A stretch of 47,876 nucleotides of DNA. It comes from Muribaculaceae bacterium. GTDB lineage: Bacteria; Bacteroidota; Bacteroidia; Bacteroidales; Muribaculaceae. Below, piece after piece: positions 1 to 7,517 of the stretch. The notes beneath the pieces are model-generated. The model had not been told where the DNA came from. It did not search any database and saw nothing but the letters and a program-made list of their open reading frames with translations. Where the stretch lies: positions 1 to 47,876 of the forward strand of contig JAFLTL010000016.1 in NCBI GenBank assembly GCA_022510505.1, in the 5' to 3' direction. How positions within the stretch are numbered: the first letter of the stretch is position 1; every line of letters begins with the position of its first letter. Both the position numbers and the translations under genes were made by a program.

Positions 1-34
1 AAAAAAGATTTGGGAAATTTCCCAAATCTTTTTT
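1..34. terminator. Perfect palindromic bidirectional terminator
   Basis: The first 34 bases are a perfect palindrome with 17-nt arms: an A6 run, a GATTTGGG core, and a closing T6 run. On either strand this gives a stem followed by a U tract, so it can end transcription in both directions. It overlaps the stop codon of the DUF2795 gene by two bases. The gene on its other side lies outside the window. Confidence 0.8.
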
Positions 35-254
35 AGTATTCATCTTCGTTAAAGAGGAAGTCGTCTTTGGAGGGGTAGTCGGGCCAAATGTCTTCGATGG
101 ATTCATAGGTTTCTCCTTCGTCTTCCATTTCCTGAAGGTTCTCGATTACTTCGAGTGGGGCGCCCGAACGTTGTGCATAGTCAATCAGTTCCTCGCGTGT
201 TGCGGGCCATGGTGCATCCTCAAGTTTGGATGCCAATTCAAGTGTCCAATACAT
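33..254 (-). CDS. Small DUF2795-family acidic protein
   Basis: A 73-residue, strongly acidic protein beginning MYWTLELASKLEDAPWP and ending in a run of Asp/Glu. The layout, with a TREELIDYA helix and the phrase APLEVIENLQE, matches the short DUF2795-type proteins conserved across Bacteroidales. The molecular function is unknown to me. There is no signal peptide, so it should be cytoplasmic. It lies 30 nt downstream of the cobalamin adenosyltransferase ATG on the same strand and probably shares its promoter. Its stop codon lies inside the palindromic terminator at the window edge. Confidence 0.85.
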   Translation of the reverse strand: MYWTLELASKLEDAPWPATREELIDYAQRSGAPLEVIENLQEMEDEGETYESIEDIWPDYPSKDDFLFNEDEY

Positions 255-284
255 GGTTTATATTGTTTTATATTAATGTTCTAT

Positions 285-848
285 TTATTTTGAAGGTTCC
301 CAAAAGATTTCCTCACAACTGTTCATCACGTTGTTATAACGTGCGAAAACAAACAGGAAGTCGCTTAGACGGTTCATGAAACGTAGCACGTTGGGGTCAA
401 TCCATGATTTTTCGCTCAAGGTTACTATCTGACGTTCGGCGCGACGACAAATAGTGCGACAAACATGGGCCAGTGCTGAACGGCGTGAGCTTCCTGGCAA
501 AACGAATCGTGTCAGCGGGGGAAGTTCCGCGTCCATGCGATCAATTTCGTGTTCGAGTTTCGAGATGGCTTCCTGTCCGAGCCCGGGAGCCTCGTCCATT
601 TCGCCTTTGTGGTCGGTAGCCAGATATCCGCCTAGGTCAAATAGCCGGTTCTGAATCCAAATAATCAGCTTGACCATGTCGTCCTGGAGATTGGGAGATG
701 TGGCCAATACCCCGAGATAGGAGTTCAATTCATCGACTGTTCCGTAGGCCTCAACACGAAGATCATTTTTCTTCACTCTGGTTCCACCACGAAGTGCTGT
801 GGTTCCAAGGTCGCCCGTGCGAGTGTATATGTTACTTTTCTTTATCAT
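285..848 (-). CDS. pduO: Cob(I)alamin adenosyltransferase, PduO type
   Basis: This enzyme transfers the adenosyl group of ATP to cob(I)alamin, giving adenosylcobalamin. Visible family marks are the N-terminal ATP-binding segment TRTGDLGTTAL, the helix with VDELNSYLG, the basic CRRAERQ segment and the C-terminal NRLSDFLFV motif. The length of 187 residues is normal for the PduO (MMAB-like) family. The frame is open upstream to a TTG at 854, but the ATG at 848 (MIKKSNIYTRTG) is the better start because family members begin just before the Thr-Arg-Thr-Gly motif. It is the first gene of a two-gene operon with the DUF2795 protein and has a near-ideal Bacteroidetes promoter upstream. Confidence 0.93.
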   Translation of the reverse strand: MIKKSNIYTRTGDLGTTALRGGTRVKKNDLRVEAYGTVDELNSYLGVLATSPNLQDDMVKLIIWIQNRLFDLGGYLATDHKGEMDEAPGLGQEAISKLEHEIDRMDAELPPLTRFVLPGSSRRSALAHVCRTICRRAERQIVTLSEKSWIDPNVLRFMNRLSDFLFVFARYNNVMNSCEEIFWEPSK

Positions 849-905
849 TATCAATTCCTTATTTACAGATGACCTGGTTTAATAATATACTTTTTGTATG
901 GGCTG

Positions 906-936
906 CAAAAATATAAATTAAGTATCAATCAACAAA
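906..936 (-). promoter_or_regulatory. Bacteroidetes-type promoter of the adenosyltransferase operon
   Basis: On the minus strand TTTG (933-936) is followed after exactly 19 nt by TATTTTTG (906-913), a full match to the -33 TTTG / -7 TAnnTTTG consensus. Transcription would begin near 899, leaving a leader of about 50 nt before the ATG at 848. It overlaps the promoter region of the divergent U32 gene. Confidence 0.75.
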
Positions 937-942
937 TTTTTC

Positions 943-950
943 TAACTTTG
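943..950 (+). promoter_or_regulatory. Putative -7 box of the U32 gene
   Basis: TAACTTTG fits TAnnTTTG, but no -33 TTTG is visible at the right distance. The box ends only 4 nt before the ATG at 955, so use of this promoter would give a leaderless or near-leaderless message from 955, or favour the in-frame ATG at 988. Confidence 0.4.
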
Positions 951-954
951 ATGC

Positions 955-2205
955 ATGAAAAATTTCACAAGGGACGAATTTGAGATTATGGCACCGGCCG
1001 GAAGTCGTGAATCATTGATGGCAGCCATCAATGCCGGAGCCGATTCGGTCTACTTCGGAGTCGAAGGATTGAATATGCGCTCAAGGTCGAGTTCCAATTT
1101 CAACCTTGATGATTTGAAGGAGATTGCCGCAATCGCTCGTGAAAACGGTGTGAAGTCCTACCTGACTCTCAACACCGTGATCTATGATGAGGATCTCGAG
1201 AAAGTCAGGGAAACACTTGAGGCCTGCAAGGATGCAAATGTTTCGGCTGTCATTGCCTCAGATCCAGCCGTGATAGAACTTGCAAGAGAGCGTGACATTA
1301 ACATTCACATCTCAACTCAGTGCAACGTCTCCAACATTGCAGCGGTGCGTCACTATTCGGCCGTAGCCGATGTGATGGTGCTTGCACGAGAACTTACCCT
1401 TGATCAGGTGAAGGAAATCCACCGGAAGATTACAGAAGAAAACATAACGGGGCCAAGCGGAAAACCTGTCAGGATAGAGATGTTCTGTCATGGCGCCTTG
1501 TGTCTGGCAGTCTCGGGAAAATGCTATCTGAGCCTTCACTTGATGAACCAGAGCGCAAATCGCGGCGCTTGCACTCAGATTTGCAGGAGAGGCTACACGG
1601 TTCGAGACCGAGAAACCGGCGATGAGCTTGATGTCGAGAATCAATACATCATGTCGCCAAAAGATCTGCGGACCATTCATTTCCTTGACCGCATGGTGGA
1701 TGCCGGGGTCAGAGTGTTCAAAATAGAGGGTCGCGCTCGCGGTCCGGAATATGTCCACACGGCTGTGACATGCTATCGGGAAGCTCTTGACTCAATTCTC
1801 AATAGCAGTTTCAATGAGGAGAAAGTAAAGGAATGGGACGAGCGCCTGGGAAAAATCTTCAATCGGGGTTATTGGGACGGTTACTATGCCGGAGCACGCA
1901 TTGGTGAATGGTCGGGAAAATACGGATCTTCGGCCACGCGGGTGAAACACTATTGTGCTAAAGCCTTACGCTATTATCCACGACTTGGAGTAGGAGAATT
2001 TCTCATGGAGGCCGGAAGATTGGAACCCGGCGACGAGGTTCTCGTTACCGGACCCGTTACAGGACTTCTTGAATTCCGGGTTGAGCAGTTGCGGCTTGAG
2101 CGCGATCCCGAACCTTTCGTTGAAAAAGGAAATATTTTCTCGTTGCCGGTCCCTGCAAAAGTCAGGCCCGGCGACCGTTTATATCTTTGGAAAGTAATCA
2201 ACTAA
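955..2205 (+). CDS. U32 peptidase-family protein (TrhP-like tRNA hydroxylation factor)
   Basis: Named after a peptidase family, but characterised relatives such as E. coli TrhP (YegQ) act in prephenate-dependent hydroxylation of wobble uridine in tRNA. The U32 signature is intact at residues 176-193 (MFCHGALCLAVSGKCYLS), followed by GACTQIC. Cys183, Cys190, Cys206 and Cys210 form the conserved cluster proposed to bind an iron-sulfur centre. The N-terminal APAGS strand and INAGADSVYFG segment begin a TIM-barrel-like core, KIEGR follows near 257, and a beta-rich domain ends the 416-residue protein. The start at 955 is the first ATG; Met12 (988) directly before APAGS is an alternative. The next gene follows after 10 nt, so the two are probably co-transcribed. 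Confidence 0.88.
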   Translation: MKNFTRDEFEIMAPAGSRESLMAAINAGADSVYFGVEGLNMRSRSSSNFNLDDLKEIAAIARENGVKSYLTLNTVIYDEDLEKVRETLEACKDANVSAVIASDPAVIELARERDINIHISTQCNVSNIAAVRHYSAVADVMVLARELTLDQVKEIHRKITEENITGPSGKPVRIEMFCHGALCLAVSGKCYLSLHLMNQSANRGACTQICRRGYTVRDRETGDELDVENQYIMSPKDLRTIHFLDRMVDAGVRVFKIEGRARGPEYVHTAVTCYREALDSILNSSFNEEKVKEWDERLGKIFNRGYWDGYYAGARIGEWSGKYGSSATRVKHYCAKALRYYPRLGVGEFLMEAGRLEPGDEVLVTGPVTGLLEFRVEQLRLERDPEPFVEKGNIFSLPVPAKVRPGDRLYLWKVIN

Positions 2206-2215
2206 TTTTAAGCTG

Positions 2216-3301
2216 ATGTTAAGAAAGAAAATTTTGTCAGGCATCTCAATCCTGGTAGTCACGGGATTCCTTCTTGCCGGATACTTCACAGGACTGGATC
2301 CTCGAACATGGAACTTACCCGTGCTGTTTTCCATGACCTTTCCACTTTGGCTAATCGCCATGATAGCCATGACTGTCATTGCAATCGCCATGCATGGCCG
2401 AGTGGCTATGTTGATCCTACTGCTCGGATGGGCTTTCGGATGGGTCAATGTTTGCGCCTACAGCCCATGGAACAGGCCCCGAGAAGCGGCCGAAGGAGAA
2501 CAAACGTTCTCCCTAATGACCTATAATGTATATCATTTCAAGAACTACAATAAAGATGACTCCAAATCGAGCAGTAATGCAACAATCCAAACGATCATCG
2601 ACAGCGGGGCCGACATTGTAGCATTACAGGAATGTGTTTCGTTGGAAAGTCCCAATGTCGCAATTGAATACACACTTGCACAGTTTGAGGATATAACAAA
2701 ACTCTATCCTTATCGCCAGTATCAGGGATGTATGGGACTTCTTTCACGTTTCCCAATCGAAACCGTTGAATTACCCGAGCATCCTGAAGGAACTGCCTAT
2801 TTTGCTGCCTGGAAAGTTTTTATTCCCGAGAAAACAACCATACTCTACGACGTTCATCTGCAGTCGTTCGGGCTTGACGAAAACGACAAGGAGGCCTATG
2901 TCGACCTAATAGAAGGTGAAGTCAACAAACAGGTTTTGAAAGAAGCTCGCAACGCCCTTCTTCCGAAAGTGTCGCGTGCATTGAAATACCATGCATCGGA
3001 AGCAATGATGCTGGCTCGAGACATCAATTTGACATCACCCGATGAACCGGTGATCGTGTGCGGTGACTTCAACGATATTCAAGGCAGTTTCCCGGTCAAG
3101 GAAATCTTGAACGGTTGCGACATGAAGGATGCCTGGCGAACAGGCGCACTTGGTCCGACCTATACCTATCACGGATCGCGACTGTATTTCAATATCGATC
3201 ACATTCTCTATCGCGACTTCCTAAAGCCGCTGAAAACATGGAGAATCAAGAGCGGCGCCTCCGACCACTACCCCATCATGACAATTTTCCCAATCGACTA
3301 A
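2216..3301 (+). CDS. Membrane-anchored endonuclease/exonuclease/phosphatase family protein
   Basis: The N-terminal ~85 residues hold three hydrophobic segments (about 7-24, 35-60 and 62-82). From about residue 97 the EEP fold begins with the metal-site strand LMTYNVYHF, followed by IVALQEC (catalytic Glu), a VHLQSFG strand, the GDFND motif and the terminal SDHYP motif (catalytic His). All core residues of the Mg-dependent phosphodiesterase fold are present, so it is probably active. The substrate cannot be told from sequence: family members cut DNA, RNA, phosphoinositides or sphingomyelin. The same architecture of three helices plus an EEP domain is common in Bacteroidetes. It lies 10 nt after the U32 gene and is followed by a strong terminator. 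Confidence 0.88.
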   Translation: MLRKKILSGISILVVTGFLLAGYFTGLDPRTWNLPVLFSMTFPLWLIAMIAMTVIAIAMHGRVAMLILLLGWAFGWVNVCAYSPWNRPREAAEGEQTFSLMTYNVYHFKNYNKDDSKSSSNATIQTIIDSGADIVALQECVSLESPNVAIEYTLAQFEDITKLYPYRQYQGCMGLLSRFPIETVELPEHPEGTAYFAAWKVFIPEKTTILYDVHLQSFGLDENDKEAYVDLIEGEVNKQVLKEARNALLPKVSRALKYHASEAMMLARDINLTSPDEPVIVCGDFNDIQGSFPVKEILNGCDMKDAWRTGALGPTYTYHGSRLYFNIDHILYRDFLKPLKTWRIKSGASDHYPIMTIFPID

Positions 3302-3307
3302 AAGAAA

Positions 3308-3345
3308 CAGGTCCTCCGGCAGAAATTATCGGAGGACCTGTTTTT
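3308..3345 (+). terminator. Rho-independent terminator after the EEP gene
   Basis: An 11-bp perfect stem (CAGGTCCTCCG at 3308-3318 with its complement at 3330-3340), an 11-nt loop and a T5 tract. It sits between two convergent genes. Read on the minus strand the stem is followed by the less regular GTTTCTTTT, so it may also stop transcripts of the fructokinase operon. Confidence 0.9.
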
Positions 3346-3362
3346 ATATAAATATTATCAAC

Positions 3363-4244
3363 TTATCGAGTCAGTTCAGCCGGTAATTTAGGCATAGCAC
3401 CGTTACGGGTGCAAACGAATGCCGAAACCTCCACAGCCCTATTGTGGGCTTCCTCGATGGTCTTACCCTGGAGAATAGAAGCAATGAATGCAGCAGTAAA
3501 TGAATCTCCGGCACCCACTGTATCGGCCACTTCCACTTTCGGAGTCCTGACAAAAGAAACCTTTCCGGGGCTGAAAACGTAGCTTCCATTGACGCCACAA
3601 GTCAGAATCAACATCTTAAGGTTATATTTTCCAAGCAAGATCCAGCACTTGTTTTCCAGGTCAATTCCGGGGTAATCGAACATGCGGCTTATTGTCACCA
3701 ATTCCTCGTCGTTTATCTTCAGAATGTTGCATTGTTCCATCGACTTGGTGATGATTTCGGGAGTATAGAACCCTTGTCGAAGATTTATGTCGAAAATCTT
3801 CAGTGTCTCATTATCCTGAGGCATCTCATCGATAAACTGATTGATTGTTGTGCGCGAAACAATCGAGCGCTGAGCCAATGACCCGTAACAAACGGCTCTT
3901 GTTCTTTTGGCCAGCTCCTTCAGCGATGGTGTGAAAGGAATGTTATCCCATGCCACATTCTGCTTTATGTCATAGATTGGAACACCTGCAGCGTCAAGTT
4001 CCACCATAACGGTACCGGTTGGATAAGGCACACGCTCTATGTTATAATTCAGCTTTTTCTCATCGAAGTTAGAGAGAATCTCATCCCCGAGTTTATCCTC
4101 CCCTACAGCACTGACAACACAGCTGTCAAGTCCGAATTGCGACACATGATAGGCAAAGTTCGCCGGGGCTCCGCCAATTTTCTTTCCTTCCGGAAGGACG
4201 TCCCACAAAGCCTCGCCCATTCCAACTATTATATTCTTTTCCAT
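3363..4244 (-). CDS. Fructokinase (PfkB/ribokinase family)
   Basis: Phosphorylates cytoplasmic fructose with ATP, feeding it into glycolysis. The 293-residue protein shows the PfkB substrate-binding segment KIGGAPANFAYH (22-33) and the signature DTVGAGDSFTAAF (241-253), where Asp247 is the catalytic base beside the GAGD anion hole. It is the last gene of the GH32-MFS-kinase operon, 13 nt after the transporter. The same gene order (fructokinase, monosaccharide porter, GH32) occurs in the Bacteroides thetaiotaomicron fructan locus BT1757-BT1759, which supports the substrate assignment more firmly than the sequence alone would. Confidence 0.9.
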   Translation of the reverse strand: MEKNIIVGMGEALWDVLPEGKKIGGAPANFAYHVSQFGLDSCVVSAVGEDKLGDEILSNFDEKKLNYNIERVPYPTGTVMVELDAAGVPIYDIKQNVAWDNIPFTPSLKELAKRTRAVCYGSLAQRSIVSRTTINQFIDEMPQDNETLKIFDINLRQGFYTPEIITKSMEQCNILKINDEELVTISRMFDYPGIDLENKCWILLGKYNLKMLILTCGVNGSYVFSPGKVSFVRTPKVEVADTVGAGDSFTAAFIASILQGKTIEEAHNRAVEVSAFVCTRNGAMPKLPAELTR

Positions 4245-4257
4245 ACTTTTTAATGAG

Positions 4258-5445
4258 TTATTCGGTTACTCGCTTTATTTTCATGGTGTAATAAATCAGA
4301 TAGAGGACTCCAACAGTCATTACAGCAACTGAACCAACCTGTCCGAAAGAATCGGCAGCAAACCCCATAGCCAAAGGGAAGATGGTTCCTCCAAAAAGAC
4401 CCATAATCATTAAGCCGGAAACTTCGTTCTGTTCATTTGGAGAAGAGGTCAGAGCCTGAGCGAAAATTACTGAAAATATATTGGAGTTGCCAAATCCAAT
4501 CAAGGCAATACATGCATATATTGTCGGTAGCGTATCAAAGACAAACAAACCCACCATTGCCAACAACATGAGTGCGACGCTGAAACCAAAGAACAGTTTC
4601 TGCGACATTACTCTCAGGATAAATGCTCCCAGGAAACAACCGGCGGTACGGAAAATAAAATACACTCCCGTGGCAAATCCTGCTTCTTCCAAAGGCAAGC
4701 CAAGACGTTCCATGATAATCTTGGGAGCCACAGTATTTGTGCCTACATCAATCCCGACATGACACATGATTCCAAGGAAACACAAAAGAACGAAAGAACG
4801 ACCTAAAAGTTTCAAACATTCTACGACCCCCGAAGCCTTATCAGGATTCTTCTCTTCAATAGGAGTTGCTCCAAGAACTGCAATCGAAAGGAAGCTTACT
4901 ACAGCATAGATGACGAACAGAACCTTCCAGCCCATATCGAAGGTTGGCAAAATCGTAGTAGCACCCCAAGCTGCTATTATCGGAGCGAGAAACGATGCAA
5001 TAGCCTTGACAAATTGACCGAAGGTAAGGGTTGAGGCGAGTTTATCACCGGAAATTAAATTCGACACCAGAGGATTCAGAGATGTTTGCATAATGGCGTT
5101 GCCAATTCCAAGCAGAGAGAAAGAAATTAGCATGACGGCATAACTGTCACCAAAAGCAGGTATTATGAGAGATAAAGTGGTAACGACCAGACTGATCAAA
5201 ACAGTTTTCTTTCTGCCTATGCGATTCATTAACATCCCGGTTGGAACTGAAAAAATAAGGAACCAGAAGAAAACCAACGAAGGGAACAAATTTGCTTGAG
5301 AATCGGTTAGTCCCAAATCTTTCTGGACGTAATTGGAAGCAGTTCCAACGAGGTCGACAAAACCCATTGCAAAGAAGCATAACATCACAGGGACGATTTG
5401 CATCAATGAACTCCGGCGTGTTGGAGAAATAGATTCAGCAATCAT
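4258..5445 (-). CDS. MFS inner-membrane sugar transporter, probably fructose
   Basis: A 395-residue polytopic protein with about 12 hydrophobic segments. The loop after the second helix reads MNRIGRKKT, the diagnostic major facilitator motif between helices 2 and 3. The overall pattern fits the FucP-like proton symporter group. It lies between GH32 and fructokinase, and the position matches that of BT1758 in the B. thetaiotaomicron fructan locus. It would therefore bring fructose released in the periplasm across the inner membrane. The start is ATG at 5445, 34 nt after GH32. Substrate is inferred from context. Confidence 0.87.
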   Translation of the reverse strand: MIAESISPTRRSSLMQIVPVMLCFFAMGFVDLVGTASNYVQKDLGLTDSQANLFPSLVFFWFLIFSVPTGMLMNRIGRKKTVLISLVVTTLSLIIPAFGDSYAVMLISFSLLGIGNAIMQTSLNPLVSNLISGDKLASTLTFGQFVKAIASFLAPIIAAWGATTILPTFDMGWKVLFVIYAVVSFLSIAVLGATPIEEKNPDKASGVVECLKLLGRSFVLLCFLGIMCHVGIDVGTNTVAPKIIMERLGLPLEEAGFATGVYFIFRTAGCFLGAFILRVMSQKLFFGFSVALMLLAMVGLFVFDTLPTIYACIALIGFGNSNIFSVIFAQALTSSPNEQNEVSGLMIMGLFGGTIFPLAMGFAADSFGQVGSVAVMTVGVLYLIYYTMKIKRVTE

Positions 5446-5479
5446 AGCTTAGTTTATTTTTTAATTATTTGTTTTTTAT

Positions 5480-7321
5480 TCAGTTATTTTGGTTCCTCAA
5501 TGGATATACCACGAGATTCTCTATGCGAGTATTTGACCCATCGGATGTTATTTCAAGTTTTGTATAGGGCAAACTTGGGAACACCAGATTAGTCATCGAG
5601 TATTTTCCATCGGCATCGAAAATCTCCACGCTTGATTTATCAATGAATATTCTGAGATTTAGCTTCCCACTTGTTTCATGAGTCGGAGCTATAGTTACTG
5701 CGGGGAAATTCTCACTGAAATCAGTAACTCCGCTTTGTGTGCGATCTAAAGATAATGTCGATGATTTCGGATCATAGGCAATTGTAACCACTTCACCGGC
5801 ATCGTTTTTCAACGAGAGAAACAAAGGAGATTTCTTAACTATAGCATTCATGGTGATTTCACATACCCCGTCATCGGGAAGTTCAATTGATGTTCCGTTC
5901 TTTCCCACCGAGATGTTTTTTAGAGAACTCAAAGGTTGACGACGAAGTTTCAGCAATTCCTTTACAGGCTTTGACGAAACGTAGATTTGACCATCCTTAC
6001 CTCGGAAGAGACCTAAATCGCGGGGTAATGAGTTAGCACTTCTATATTGCATAGTCGGCACCTCATCGGCATATTGCCAGTTGCTCATCCACGCGATCCC
6101 GACTCTTCGGTTATCGGGAGCGTCGCTCCATGTCACAGTCGCATAATAGTCCTTACCGTAGTCAAGCCATTTAGTCGGAACAAAACCACCGGGAGTGGTA
6201 TCGGGAATAAATGTCTTACCGTCGAAGTCACCTACAAAATACTGGGTTGCACTACCTCCAAACGGGCCGCCCGGATTGAGATTTACTATCATAACCCATT
6301 TCTTTTCATCAGTTCCTTCGACCGGGAGTTCAAACAAATCAGGACATTCCCATACACCCTCACGGGCACCTAATCCTTTGCCAAAACTGCTCTCCAATTT
6401 CCACTGTTTAAGATCAGGGGAGGAGAATATCAATATTTCTTTCTCTAATGCATGGGCCAATACCAGATTCCATAGACCTGTTTTTTCATTATAGAAAAAG
6501 TTGGGATCCCTGGCTTCCGTTGGAAGTGTAATGACCGGATTATCGGAATAATTTTCAAAAGACATCCCATTGTCATGACTAAATGCAAGGCTTTGCATCT
6601 GATAATCTCCGGCTGAAGTGTACATCGCTACAACAGCATCAGTTCCGAAACCGGCCGTGTTGTAACGGTCAATGGCAGCACTGCCACTAAATATTGTTCC
6701 AAGATCGTTAGGTTCTATCGCTGCATCGTGTTGTGTCCAGTTAACCAAATCAGGCGAAGAGGAATGACCCCATGTCATATTCTGCCATCTTGAGCCATAG
6801 GGATTCCATTGAAAATAAAGATGCCATTCCCCGTCTTTATAAAACATCCCGTTTGGGTCGTTCATCCATCCATAGGAAGGTGTGTGGTGGTAAACGGGAC
6901 GATATTGTTCACGATTTAATTTGTCGAATTTATCACTTAAAGAGATTCTTTTAATCCATAGCTCTTTATGTTCGCTATCTCTTTTTGAACGGCGAACGGG
7001 TTGATGCATCTTGGGAGTTGTCACTCTAAAGGTGAGGTTTTCACCTTTATATGGTATCAAATCAAAAGGAACGTAGTAGTCGACCTTATTATTAGCCAAT
7101 CGGACGTAGAAAACTTTCTCGACCTTACCATTTACCAGTAGTTCGATTTTGGAATCGTCGATGCTTTCCTCAACCGGGAATAAAAGATAATTTTCATTGG
7201 CATGAATTCTCAGAAGAGACTGATTCTCTCCCACTGAAATTATCTTCATGTCATTGCTTTGATGTGCTCCTGCAGTAATGAAAAAAACTGCCAGAAGGAT
7301 TAAAGAGAATAATTTTTTCAT
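5480..7321 (-). CDS. GH32 fructan hydrolase (periplasmic exo-fructanase/invertase type)
   Basis: Hydrolyses beta-fructosidic bonds in levan, inulin, fructo-oligosaccharides or sucrose. The 613-residue protein has a signal peptide (1-19) without a lipobox, so it should be soluble in the periplasm. Residues ~24-125 form a beta-rich N-terminal domain of the kind (DUF4980) found on many Bacteroides GH32 enzymes. The five-bladed propeller carries WMNDPNG (152-158; nucleophile Asp155), ARDPN (transition-state stabiliser Asp272) and WECPDLF (324-330; acid/base Glu325). A beta-sandwich domain ends the protein. All catalytic residues are intact. It heads the operon with the transporter and fructokinase. 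Whether it prefers levan, inulin or sucrose cannot be read from the sequence. Confidence 0.95.
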   Translation of the reverse strand: MKKLFSLILLAVFFITAGAHQSNDMKIISVGENQSLLRIHANENYLLFPVEESIDDSKIELLVNGKVEKVFYVRLANNKVDYYVPFDLIPYKGENLTFRVTTPKMHQPVRRSKRDSEHKELWIKRISLSDKFDKLNREQYRPVYHHTPSYGWMNDPNGMFYKDGEWHLYFQWNPYGSRWQNMTWGHSSSPDLVNWTQHDAAIEPNDLGTIFSGSAAIDRYNTAGFGTDAVVAMYTSAGDYQMQSLAFSHDNGMSFENYSDNPVITLPTEARDPNFFYNEKTGLWNLVLAHALEKEILIFSSPDLKQWKLESSFGKGLGAREGVWECPDLFELPVEGTDEKKWVMIVNLNPGGPFGGSATQYFVGDFDGKTFIPDTTPGGFVPTKWLDYGKDYYATVTWSDAPDNRRVGIAWMSNWQYADEVPTMQYRSANSLPRDLGLFRGKDGQIYVSSKPVKELLKLRRQPLSSLKNISVGKNGTSIELPDDGVCEITMNAIVKKSPLFLSLKNDAGEVVTIAYDPKSSTLSLDRTQSGVTDFSENFPAVTIAPTHETSGKLNLRIFIDKSSVEIFDADGKYSMTNLVFPSLPYTKLEITSDGSNTRIENLVVYPLRNQNN

Positions 7322-7373
7322 GATCTTGATTTTTTCCGTCGTTAACCTGTCACATCTTTGTGAACGAGCACTG

Positions 7374-7381
7374 CAAATCTA
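7374..7381 (-). promoter_or_regulatory. -7 box of the GH32 operon
   Basis: On the minus strand TAGATTTG matches TAnnTTTG exactly, about 53 nt upstream of the GH32 ATG. The sequence 19-20 nt further upstream has no TTTG box, as expected of a promoter that needs an activator. The phased direct repeat at 7405-7439 lies immediately upstream. Confidence 0.6.
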
Positions 7382-7404
7382 ATAAGGGATGATAATAAAG
7401 GGTA

Positions 7405-7439
7405 TTAAAAATGTTGCATAGCATTTAAAAGATGTTGCA
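7405..7439. promoter_or_regulatory. Candidate operator: phased direct repeat between GH32 and its regulator
   Basis: ATGTTGCA occurs at 7411-7418 and 7432-7439, start-to-start 21 bp, two turns of B-DNA. Each copy is preceded by TTAAAA, with one extra G in the second. Relative to the minus-strand -7 box at 7374-7381 the repeat would cover roughly -38 to -72, a classic place for an AraC-type activator. The adjacent regulator has an AraC-type DNA-binding domain. Assignment as its operator is inference. Confidence 0.55.
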
Positions 7440-7485
7440 ATGACCTAAATTTTACACTAATCACACATTTTTCGATACTTTATCT

Positions 7486-7493
7486 TATCTTTG
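7486..7493 (+). promoter_or_regulatory. -7 box of the hybrid regulator gene
   Basis: TATCTTTG matches TAnnTTTG 24 nt before the ATG at 7518. No clear -33 TTTG is seen. Transcription would start near 7499. Confidence 0.5.
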
Positions 7494-7517
7494 TAAAAAA
7501 TAACAAATCCTACTTTA

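Noticed and set aside
1312-1758. 148-codon minus-strand frame inside the U32 gene
   Set aside because: It is antisense to the conserved Cys cluster of the U32 gene and has low-complexity, non-protein-like composition.
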